35,306 bases of DNA from an uncultured Chlorobiaceae bacterium. GTDB lineage: Bacteria; Bacteroidota; Chlorobiia; Chlorobiales; Chlorobiaceae. Below are positions 7,653 through 14,505 of the stretch, piece by piece; positions within the stretch are counted from its first letter, which is position 1, and each line of letters opens with the position of its first letter. The notes under the pieces were generated by a model, which did no database searches, was not told where the DNA came from, and saw nothing but the letters and a program-made list of their open reading frames with translations. The stretch spans positions 1-35,306 of the forward strand of contig CAIPKT010000110.1 in assembly GCA_903865705.1 (NCBI GenBank), written 5' to 3'. The position numbers and the translations under genes were made by a program.

Positions 7653-8672
7653 ATGAATAGGCAAGGTATTTATATATATGGATTTGTTCCCAGCCATTGT
7701 TTTGAAGCCATAAAAAGTCTTTTGGTAGAATCAGGTATTTATGCAATTGAATATGGGGATGTTTCTGCAGTAGTATCAGATACAAGGGATGAAAAACTTG
7801 AATATTTGGATAAAGAGGCTCTTGCGCATATCCTTGTTTCCCATCAGCAAACTATCGAAAAGATTATGACCGGCGGATGCTCTGAAATAGTTCCGATGCA
7901 ACTTGGTACTATAGTCAGTTCCGGCAACGATGTTATTAAAATTTTGAAAAATGGATCTAATATTTTAAGGGAAACTTTTCAGATTATCGACAATGTTGAA
8001 GAATATGATTTGGTGGCGGTATGGAACAACTTCCCTGAACTTATTAAAACGATATCTGAGACGTCACAAATCAGGCTTATGAAGGATGAAATTGCAAAAA
8101 AAAATGTTTATGATCAGGCTGACAGCATTACAATCGGTAAGTTAATAAAACAAAAGATTGATGAAAAAAACAATAAAGTTAATCTTGATATTGTCCATTC
8201 ATTAATGCCTTATTGCCTTGATGCCAAAAAGCATGAAACGATGAATGATGAAATGCCGGTAAATTCTGCTTTTCTTGTCAAAAAAGAAAACAGAAATGCT
8301 TTCATGGAAATGATCGACCAACTTGACATCAAATATGCGGATCAGTTGAACTTCAAGGTTGTTGGTCCATTGCCTTGTTACAGTTTTTATACTATTGAAT
8401 GTAAAATACTGAATAGGGATGAGATAGAAAAAGCAAAAGGGGTGCTTGGGATTGAAGCTTATAAATCAGATGCCGATCTCAAGAAAGCTTATCGCCTCAA
8501 AGCAGGTCTGACACATCCCGATAAGAACAACGAAATTGCCGAGGACAATAATGACAAATTTATTGAAATCAATAATGCATATAAAATAATGCTCGAATAT
8601 TCATGCATTATAAAACAGTCGGCTGATAATATTTCTCAAGAACCTTTATTCCTGGTCAAAATTAAGAAATAA
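7653..8672 (+). CDS. GvpF/GvpL-family protein fused to a DnaJ J-domain
   Basis: Residues 1-252 form a GvpF/GvpL protein: an N-terminal strand IYIYGFV, ISHQQ-type helix (LVSHQQTIEKIM), the PMQLGTI segment, and the closing VVGPLPCYSFYTIEC strand. Residues about 256-320 form a J-domain with VLGIEAYKSDADLKKAYRLK, the diagnostic HPD tripeptide at 288-290 and an FIEINNAYKIM helix. GvpF/L proteins bind GvpA and assist assembly; J-domains stimulate DnaK ATPase. The fusion therefore suggests direct recruitment of DnaK to nascent vesicles. It is longer (339 residues) than the other four paralogues here (249-265). It follows the CDC48-like gene by 6 bp and is separated from the next paralogue by one base. 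Confidence 0.92.
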   Translation: MNRQGIYIYGFVPSHCFEAIKSLLVESGIYAIEYGDVSAVVSDTRDEKLEYLDKEALAHILVSHQQTIEKIMTGGCSEIVPMQLGTIVSSGNDVIKILKNGSNILRETFQIIDNVEEYDLVAVWNNFPELIKTISETSQIRLMKDEIAKKNVYDQADSITIGKLIKQKIDEKNNKVNLDIVHSLMPYCLDAKKHETMNDEMPVNSAFLVKKENRNAFMEMIDQLDIKYADQLNFKVVGPLPCYSFYTIECKILNRDEIEKAKGVLGIEAYKSDADLKKAYRLKAGLTHPDKNNEIAEDNNDKFIEINNAYKIMLEYSCIIKQSADNISQEPLFLVKIKK

Positions 8673-8673
8673 T

Positions 8674-9447
8674 ATGCTAAAAGATGGTAAATATGTTTAT
8701 TGTATAATTGCTACCAGTTATGAATGCAATTTTGGGCCTATAGGAATCGGGGGTCGGGGCGATTTGGTAAGTACTATAGGATTCCAGGGATTAAGCATGG
8801 TGGTCAGTGATCATCCACTCAATCATTTTGTGTTAAATCCAGAAAATATTCTCGCCCATCAAAGAGTTATTGAAGCGGTAATGAGCCAATTTGACAGCGT
8901 TATACCGGTCAGATTCGGTACCGTAGCGGCTACTCCTGATGAAATCAGAAATCTTCTTGACAGGCGGTACAGTGAGTTGTCGGACCTTCTTCAGCGTTTT
9001 GAAAACAAGGTTGAATATAATCTGAAGGCTTCATGGCGAAGCATGGGTATGATTTATAATGAGATTGATAAGGAAAATGCAGGCTTAAAAAAGCTGAGAA
9101 GTAAAATTGAGCAATTGACTGATGAAGAAAAAAGAAAAATCCTGATTGTAGAGGCTGGTCATTTAATTGAAGATGCGTTACTGAAAAAGAAAGAATATGA
9201 AGCAGAGGAAATTGTTTCTGCTTTTCGCAAGACAATCGTCGCCAGCAAGCATAATAAAACAACCGGCGAAGCCATGTTTATGAATACAGCTTTTTTGCTC
9301 ACCAAGGGCCGGGAAGTAGAGTTTGATAATATCCTGACTGATCTTGGCGAAAGATTGAAAGAAAGAAGTGATTTCTTTTATACTGGTCCCTTACCCATAT
9401 TTAACTTTATAGACTTAAGAATCCTGCCTGAAAAATGGGAGCTTTAA
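8674..9447 (+). CDS. Gas vesicle protein GvpF/GvpL family (paralogue 2)
   Basis: The 257-residue protein shows the whole GvpF/L pattern: KYVYCIIATS start strand, FGPIGIGG loop, ILAHQRVIEAVM helix, VIPVRFGTV core strand, a charged helical middle, and FYTGPLPIFNFIDLRI at the end. Family members are cytoplasmic accessory proteins that contact GvpA and nucleate shells. It is very similar in layout to the next paralogue (FGPIGIG shared at the same position), suggesting tandem duplication. It could be called gvpF or gvpL; the sequence alone does not decide. Confidence 0.92.
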   Translation: MLKDGKYVYCIIATSYECNFGPIGIGGRGDLVSTIGFQGLSMVVSDHPLNHFVLNPENILAHQRVIEAVMSQFDSVIPVRFGTVAATPDEIRNLLDRRYSELSDLLQRFENKVEYNLKASWRSMGMIYNEIDKENAGLKKLRSKIEQLTDEEKRKILIVEAGHLIEDALLKKKEYEAEEIVSAFRKTIVASKHNKTTGEAMFMNTAFLLTKGREVEFDNILTDLGERLKERSDFFYTGPLPIFNFIDLRILPEKWEL

Positions 9448-9470
9448 ATTCACAGTAGATTATTAATAAT

Positions 9471-10247
9471 ATGGATATCGGTGAGGTAAAAGAAGGGAGA
9501 TATATTTACGGAATAATAAGGAATTCCGAAAAAATTGATTTCGGCCCTATCGGAATAGGCAGTCGAAATGATCATGTATACGGAGTGACTTATAAAGATA
9601 TATGTGCTGTGGTCAGTTCATCGCCTGACATTCAATATCAAGCAAGGCGTGCAAATATGATTGCTCATCAGAAAGTGCTTGAAGAGGTTATGAAGAACTT
9701 TAATGTTCTTCCGGTCAGATTTTCAACGATATCGCCCCATGACAACGATGATGCAATAATCCGTATTCTTACTGAAGATTATAAAAGATTTGATGATTTG
9801 CTCGATAAAATGAAAGGAAAGAAAGAGTTGGGACTAAAAGTTGTTGCGGAAGAATCAAAGATTTATGAAAACATTATACAGAAATATGACAGTATAAGAT
9901 CACTTAGAGATAAACTGATTAACCAGCCTTCCGATAAAATTCACTATCAGCGTGTAAAGATAGGAGAAATGGTTGCTGAAGCGCTCAAGAAAGAGATTGA
10001 GAACTATAAGACACAGATTCTTGATACCTTGAGACCTATAGCTGAAGATGTCAAGATTACTGATAACTATGGCAATCTTATGATACTTAATGCAGCTTTC
10101 CTTATTAAGGAGGTCAAGGAGCATGCGTTTGATCAGGCGGTGAATGAACTTGATCAAAAATATGGGGATGTTATGACGTTCAAATATGTAGGAACGCTAC
10201 CTCCTTATAATTTTGTTAACCTTTCGATCAATACCAAAGGGGGTTAA
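9471..10247 (+). CDS. Gas vesicle protein GvpF/GvpL family (paralogue 3)
   Basis: This 258-residue protein has the GvpF/L signatures GRYIYGIIRNS, FGPIGIGSR, MIAHQKVLEEVM, VLPVRFSTI and the terminal strand YVGTLPPYNFVNLSI. It resembles the preceding gene in both motifs and spacing. The stop at 10245-10247 is one base before the GTG start of gvpG, and the gvpG ribosome binding site lies inside the 3' end of this gene, so the two are probably translationally coupled. The GvpF-GvpG adjacency hints that this copy is the gvpF equivalent. Confidence 0.92.
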   Translation: MDIGEVKEGRYIYGIIRNSEKIDFGPIGIGSRNDHVYGVTYKDICAVVSSSPDIQYQARRANMIAHQKVLEEVMKNFNVLPVRFSTISPHDNDDAIIRILTEDYKRFDDLLDKMKGKKELGLKVVAEESKIYENIIQKYDSIRSLRDKLINQPSDKIHYQRVKIGEMVAEALKKEIENYKTQILDTLRPIAEDVKITDNYGNLMILNAAFLIKEVKEHAFDQAVNELDQKYGDVMTFKYVGTLPPYNFVNLSINTKGG

Positions 10248-10248
10248 A

Positions 10249-10482
10249 GTGTTTATTATAGATGACATATTATTTGCCCCATTAAATGGGCTTATATTTG
10301 TGGCAAATAAAATTAATGATGTTGTAGAGAAGGAAACATCAGATGAAGGTACAGTTAAAGAACGTCTTATGGCCCTTCAGCTTAGGTTTGAGCTGGATGA
10401 AATTGATGAGGACGAATACGACAGGCAAGAGGATGAACTTCTGCAAAAGCTCGAAAAAATTAGATTAGACAAACAAAACTAA
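10249..10482 (+). CDS. gvpG: Gas vesicle protein GvpG
   Basis: GvpG is a small accessory protein found next to GvpF. The 77-residue product begins (V)FIIDDILFAPLNGLIFVANK and continues into an acidic helical region (LMALQLRFELDEIDEDEYDR) and a Lys/Glu-rich end, as in the family. An in-frame ATG at 10213 would overlap the previous gene and add residues foreign to GvpG. The GTG at 10249 has the strong ribosome binding site AAAGGGGGT at 10237-10245 and gives the family start, so it is the preferred start. Confidence 0.9.
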   Translation: MFIIDDILFAPLNGLIFVANKINDVVEKETSDEGTVKERLMALQLRFELDEIDEDEYDRQEDELLQKLEKIRLDKQN

Positions 10483-10558
10483 TAATTAAGTGTCAAGTTT
10501 ATCGAAAGAAAGGATTATAAATCATTCTCTTTTGTAAAGTAACTTCCAGGAGCATATT

Positions 10559-10831
10559 ATGAGCAAAATAATTAGTGTAAGAAACGCCGTTATTAAATTT
10601 CTTAAAGAAAACATCAAGACAACTGAAGTAACTGTAATTAGGATAGAAAAATCAGGAGATACATGGAAAACTGTTTCCGAGGTATATGAAGATGATTCGT
10701 TTTTAAAATCAATGAATCTTCCTCCTAAAAAAATAAGATTATTTTACTCAGTAGTAGTTGATTCTGAATTGGAGGTATTGTCATTTACAAGGCTTACGAC
10801 ATATGATGATTCGGAATCTGAAAATAATTGA
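10559..10831 (+). CDS. gvpO: Gas vesicle protein GvpO (probable)
   Basis: This 90-residue protein has the GvpO order of elements: an N-terminal helix (VRNAVIKFLKENIK), then WKTVSEVYED, a proline turn, and LFYSVVVDSELEVLSFTRLTTYDD, which corresponds to the Y-x-V-x-x-D-x-x-G-E-L-x-x-Y-x-R strand pair of the family. GvpO is required for vesicle formation in haloarchaea, possibly in expression control. The ATG is preceded by CCAGGAG at 10547-10553. A 76-bp gap precedes it, the longest in this half of the array, but I see no sigma-54 site there. Confidence 0.8.
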   Translation: MSKIISVRNAVIKFLKENIKTTEVTVIRIEKSGDTWKTVSEVYEDDSFLKSMNLPPKKIRLFYSVVVDSELEVLSFTRLTTYDDSESENN

Positions 10832-10846
10832 AGGTTTAATGTTGCT

Positions 10847-11644
10847 ATGAATGCAGATCAGAATAAACTTATTTACTTATATTGTTTTACAAAAAAAGTC
10901 CCTTCGATTCTAAATCCCGAATTTCAGCAGGATTTAGTGTTTATGGAGATTGAAGGGCTTTACGCGGCAGTAAAGTATGTATCAGAAAGTGAATATTCTG
11001 AAGAAAATATTAAAAAAAATATTTCTGATGTAGAATGGCTGGATGCAAATGTAAGGGAACATCTCCGGTCAATTACTATCATCATGCAGACGGAGACTGT
11101 AATCCCTTTTAATTTTGGCACGATCTACAAGTCTGAAAAAAGTTTAAGAGAGTTTGCAAGTCAATACGCTTATGATTTTAGAGAAAGTTTTCTTTATCTT
11201 GAAAACCGGGAGGAGTGGTCGGTAAAAGTGTTTTGTGACAGAAAAATGATCATCGAAAATATAGGCACTTTTAGTCCAAATATTTCAGATATTGATCAGC
11301 AAATCAAGAGTAGTTCTCCTGGTAAAGCTTACATACTTGGAAAGAAAAAAAAAGAAATTATCGAGACTGAAATAAAAGTTGTTTATAATAATTTATCAAA
11401 AAAAATCTTTACTGCTTTAAATGAATTATGCGATGAATATCGATTCAATATCATTCTTTCAAACGAGTTAACTGAAAAGAATGAAGATATGATTCTTAAT
11501 GTTGCGTTTTTCATTAAAAAAGAAAATATTGACCATTTTATACAATGTTCTGATCAGTTGATGCATGAGTATTCAGGTGTCGGTATGATTATGGATATTA
11601 CAGGGCCTTGGCCTCCGTACACGTTTTTAAAAATATCGCATTAA
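10847..11644 (+). CDS. Gas vesicle protein GvpF/GvpL family (paralogue 4)
   Basis: The 265-residue product has a GvpF/L layout but is more divergent than paralogues 1-3. It starts KLIYLYCFTKKVP, has VREHLRSITIIMQ in place of the usual AHQ helix, VIPFNFGTIYKS for the core strand, and ends DITGPWPPYTFLKIS. It is very AT-rich (runs of A in many lysine codons). It ends one base before the gvpS start. The GPWPPY ending is shared with paralogue 5, so these two form a second subgroup flanking gvpS. Confidence 0.88.
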   Translation: MNADQNKLIYLYCFTKKVPSILNPEFQQDLVFMEIEGLYAAVKYVSESEYSEENIKKNISDVEWLDANVREHLRSITIIMQTETVIPFNFGTIYKSEKSLREFASQYAYDFRESFLYLENREEWSVKVFCDRKMIIENIGTFSPNISDIDQQIKSSSPGKAYILGKKKKEIIETEIKVVYNNLSKKIFTALNELCDEYRFNIILSNELTEKNEDMILNVAFFIKKENIDHFIQCSDQLMHEYSGVGMIMDITGPWPPYTFLKISH

Positions 11645-11645
11645 T

Positions 11646-11837
11646 ATGCAAGACGACCTTTATGATATTAATAAAGAAATCACTATTCTTGATGTTCTTG
11701 ATCGTGTTTTAACAAAAGGGGTTGTTATAACCGGTGATATTGTGATTTCAGTAGCTGATATAGATCTTGTTTATCTGGGGCTTAGGTTATTGCTGAGTTC
11801 AGTAGAGACAATGGAAAAAATGAAAGCAGTTAATTAA
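11646..11837 (+). CDS. gvpS: Gas vesicle protein GvpS (GvpA family)
   Basis: This 63-residue protein is the third member of the GvpA family in the window. It has ILDVLDRVLTKGVVITGDIV followed by VADIDLVYLGLRLLLSSVETM. The LVYL-x-LR-x-L-x-SSVET segment is characteristic of GvpS as in Bacillus megaterium rather than GvpA or GvpJ, although GvpM is an alternative name for close relatives. It is probably a minor shell or nucleation component. It starts one base after the preceding gene, between two GvpF/L paralogues. Confidence 0.85.
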   Translation: MQDDLYDINKEITILDVLDRVLTKGVVITGDIVISVADIDLVYLGLRLLLSSVETMEKMKAVN

Positions 11838-11865
11838 ACTTATTACGAATTATAATCTGTCAGGT

Positions 11866-12615
11866 ATGCCGATAATTATGTATGCCATTCTTGACACAAG
11901 AGTAAACAATGAGGATATATCTCATTTTATTGAACACCTTTCTTTTGAGTCAAATATCCAGTTTGAATTAATTTCCTCCCATGAGTTAACTGCTGTAGTT
12001 TCAATCCAGACGGAGAGCAAATCAGCAATCTCACAAGCGGATGTGTTAACGTATGCTGGTATTGTTGATATAATAGCTCAAAAACACTCAATCCTTCCCA
12101 TGAGGTATGGCTCTGTTGTTTCTTCTTATGCAGACATAACAAATTTGCTGGACAAAAACGCAGAATCTTTTCATCGAGTCTTGAAAAAGATTTCGAATAA
12201 AGAGGAATATTCATTACGCCTCTTGTTTTCGCATCAGCATCAGGATGCTGATTTTAATAAAGAGAGTTCTGATGCAACTCAATCAGTTCCGGATATCCTG
12301 CAGGGTAAAAGTGAAAATAAGCAATACTTATTAAAAAAATACCAGAAGCATATCATTGAAGAACAGCGTATCCAATATATTGAGAACATTCAATCCAAGG
12401 TTATTATAGATCTTAAAAAGATAACTGAATATATTGAGTTTAATAAAAAGGTTACGCCAGCATTTATTATAGATGCAGTTATTTTGATTGAAAAGTCAGC
12501 AAAAGGCGAACTTCTTGCTTTTGTGGGTCAACTGAAATCCAAGTATCCAGAACATAATGTCATTTTGACTGGCCCATGGCCACCATATAATTTTGCTCAA
12601 ATTAAGCTTGAATAG
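11866..12615 (+). CDS. Gas vesicle protein GvpF/GvpL family (paralogue 5)
   Basis: The 249-residue product is the most divergent GvpF/L copy but retains the key elements: IIMYAILDTR start strand, VLTYAGIVDIIAQKHS helix, ILPMRYGSVVSS core strand, and LTGPWPPYNFAQIKLE at the end. A longer polar insertion with many Gln, Lys and Ser lies between residues about 120 and 170. It is followed after 2 bp by gvpK. The GPWPPY end groups it with paralogue 4. Confidence 0.88.
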   Translation: MPIIMYAILDTRVNNEDISHFIEHLSFESNIQFELISSHELTAVVSIQTESKSAISQADVLTYAGIVDIIAQKHSILPMRYGSVVSSYADITNLLDKNAESFHRVLKKISNKEEYSLRLLFSHQHQDADFNKESSDATQSVPDILQGKSENKQYLLKKYQKHIIEEQRIQYIENIQSKVIIDLKKITEYIEFNKKVTPAFIIDAVILIEKSAKGELLAFVGQLKSKYPEHNVILTGPWPPYNFAQIKLE

Positions 12616-12617
12616 AG

Positions 12618-12962
12618 ATGCAAGAGGATAAAATATTGTTTTATGCAGGTTCTGCCAATGAGATTATAGAGGAACTTGAAAAAATAAAGCCAGGCGATCA
12701 AGGCAGAATAAACGCCACACCAGAAAATGTTGATTCTGGTCTGGCAAAACTTGTATTGACCCTTATTGAACTGATTCGCAAGTTAATGGAAAAACAGGCA
12801 ATGCGCAGAATTGACGGAGATTCATTGACTGAAGAACAAATTGAAAACCTCGGAGAAACCCTCATGAAACTTGAAAACAAGATGGATGAGCTAAAAAAAA
12901 TATTTAATCTCACGGATAAAGACCTTAATCTTAATCTTGGCCCTTTAGGTGACTTATTATAA
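12618..12962 (+). CDS. gvpK: Gas vesicle protein GvpK
   Basis: GvpK is a small accessory protein essential for vesicle formation. The 114-residue product has the family centre RINATPENVDSGLAKLVLTL, then IELIRKLMEKQAMRRIDG and SLTEEQIENLGETLMKLENK, ending in a DLNLNLGPLGDLL tail typical of the family. It is the last + strand gene of the array. The 139 bp to the convergent regulator gene hold only a small hairpin (12986-13002, no T-run), so no clear terminator is visible. Confidence 0.93.
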   Translation: MQEDKILFYAGSANEIIEELEKIKPGDQGRINATPENVDSGLAKLVLTLIELIRKLMEKQAMRRIDGDSLTEEQIENLGETLMKLENKMDELKKIFNLTDKDLNLNLGPLGDLL

Positions 12963-13101
12963 AGTGAAGGAATCTCTCTTTGTGCTTTCATCCTGTATGA
13001 AATCACTTGAAGTACTCGATTTTGAAGTAAGGCGAGAAATACACTAAGGATACATATCAATATAAATCAGTATTGCTGGACGTCTTATTCTAAGGTGCTT
13101 A

Positions 13102-14505
13102 TTAGCGTTCTATTTCATTCTTTGTAATATCAATTTTGTATTTTTTCATTCTTCTTATGAGCGTATATCGACTGATTCCAAGAATTTCTGCTGTTATTAC
13201 CTGATTATATTCACACTCCGCAAGTGTTTTTCTTATAATATCGGCCTCTTCTGTTTTGTTATCTACGTCTGTTGTATTTCTTTTTTCCAATCGTTTTATT
13301 ATTGTTGGTAAGGGAAAATCAGCTATTTCCAATGATTCCCCTGTCGAAAGTATAATAGCTCTTTCCGCAAGGTTTCTCAGCTCTCTTATGTTTCCAGGAA
13401 AACTGTACTTTTCAAGTGCCCCGAACACGTCATCCGCAATATATTCAATTGGCTTATTGATTTTTTCAGAAAACTCTTCAACAAAATCAATCAAGAGAGG
13501 TCCAATATCTTCAGTTCTTTCCCTCAAAGGCGGGATGTGTATATGCAGAGTGTTTAATCGGTGAAGCAAATCAAGTCTGAACTTTTTTTCTTCAACCATT
13601 TTTTCCAGATCACAGTTAGTAGCTGATATTAATCTGAATTTAGTTTGTATTTGCTTTGTATCACCCACTCTTGTAATTGATCTTTCTTCTATGGCTCGCA
13701 AAATCTTTGACTGGAGATTAACTGGCATATCAGCAATTTCATCAAGAAAAAGCGTCCCCTCATTGCATACCTCAAATAATCCTTTTTTATCAGATATTGC
13801 TCCTGTAAATGATCCTTTTTTATGCCCAAAAAATTCACTTTCAATCAGTGATTCGCTGATAGCGCTGCAATTAATGGCTCCAAAATAATTCTCTTTCTGC
13901 TGGCTCATGTAATGAATAAGTCTAGCAAAAATCTCTTTTCCTGTTCCGCTTTCACCTGTTATAAGAACGTTGATATCAGGATATTGTGAGGCTTTCTTAG
14001 CTAATTCATATATCTCTATTATTTGTTTGCTTTTTCCGATACAATGACGACCGATTTTCGATTGTATATCTGAATTGATTAACGAATACTTTTCTTCAGC
14101 TTTTTCGAGTTTTCGCTGCATTTGAAGGTATTTTTGCGTTCGCTCTATAGCGATTTGTATATCAATATACCTCATGGGTTTGCGCAGATAGTCAAATGCA
14201 CCTAACCTGATGGAATCAATAACCGTATCCATATCGCCATGTGCCGAAACCATGATAACTTCTATATCAGGATAAAGTTCCTTAACTTTCTTTAATATAT
14301 CCAGGCCATTTGTTCCGGGTAGGCGTACATCAAGAATCAAAAGATCAATTTTGTTTTTGCTCATTATATCATAACCATCTTCAGGTGTATTTGCTGAAAA
14401 TGGAATAAATCCTGAGTTTTTCAGGTAATCACTGATTTCATTAGTAAAATCAATTTCGTCATCCAGCGTCAGAACTTTTAACTTTATTTTATTTTTAGTG
14501 TCCAT
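13102..14505 (-). CDS. NtrC-family sigma-54-dependent response regulator
   Basis: This 467-residue regulator has a receiver domain (about 10-125) with phosphoacceptor Asp59 in ILDVRLPG and conserved Lys109 (LRKP). An AAA+ sigma-54 interaction domain (about 150-375) follows, with Walker A GESGTGKE at 184-191 and Walker B TLFLDEIADMP, and then a Fis-type helix-turn-helix (about 420-455, ILGISRYTLIRRMKKY). The sigma-54-binding loop reads GSFTGA (231-236) rather than the canonical GAFTGA. Its start overlaps the stop of the upstream histidine kinase gene by one base, so the two form a cognate pair. It converges on the gvp array, whose first gene has a sigma-54 promoter; control of gas vesicle synthesis is a reasonable inference. 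Confidence 0.95.
   Translation of the reverse strand: MDTKNKIKLKVLTLDDEIDFTNEISDYLKNSGFIPFSANTPEDGYDIMSKNKIDLLILDVRLPGTNGLDILKKVKELYPDIEVIMVSAHGDMDTVIDSIRLGAFDYLRKPMRYIDIQIAIERTQKYLQMQRKLEKAEEKYSLINSDIQSKIGRHCIGKSKQIIEIYELAKKASQYPDINVLITGESGTGKEIFARLIHYMSQQKENYFGAINCSAISESLIESEFFGHKKGSFTGAISDKKGLFEVCNEGTLFLDEIADMPVNLQSKILRAIEERSITRVGDTKQIQTKFRLISATNCDLEKMVEEKKFRLDLLHRLNTLHIHIPPLRERTEDIGPLLIDFVEEFSEKINKPIEYIADDVFGALEKYSFPGNIRELRNLAERAIILSTGESLEIADFPLPTIIKRLEKRNTTDVDNKTEEADIIRKTLAECEYNQVITAEILGISRYTLIRRMKKYKIDITKNEIER

Noticed and set aside
12963-13101. Terminator between gvpK and the response regulator gene
   Set aside because: There is a 6-bp hairpin at 12986-13002 but no T-run on either strand.
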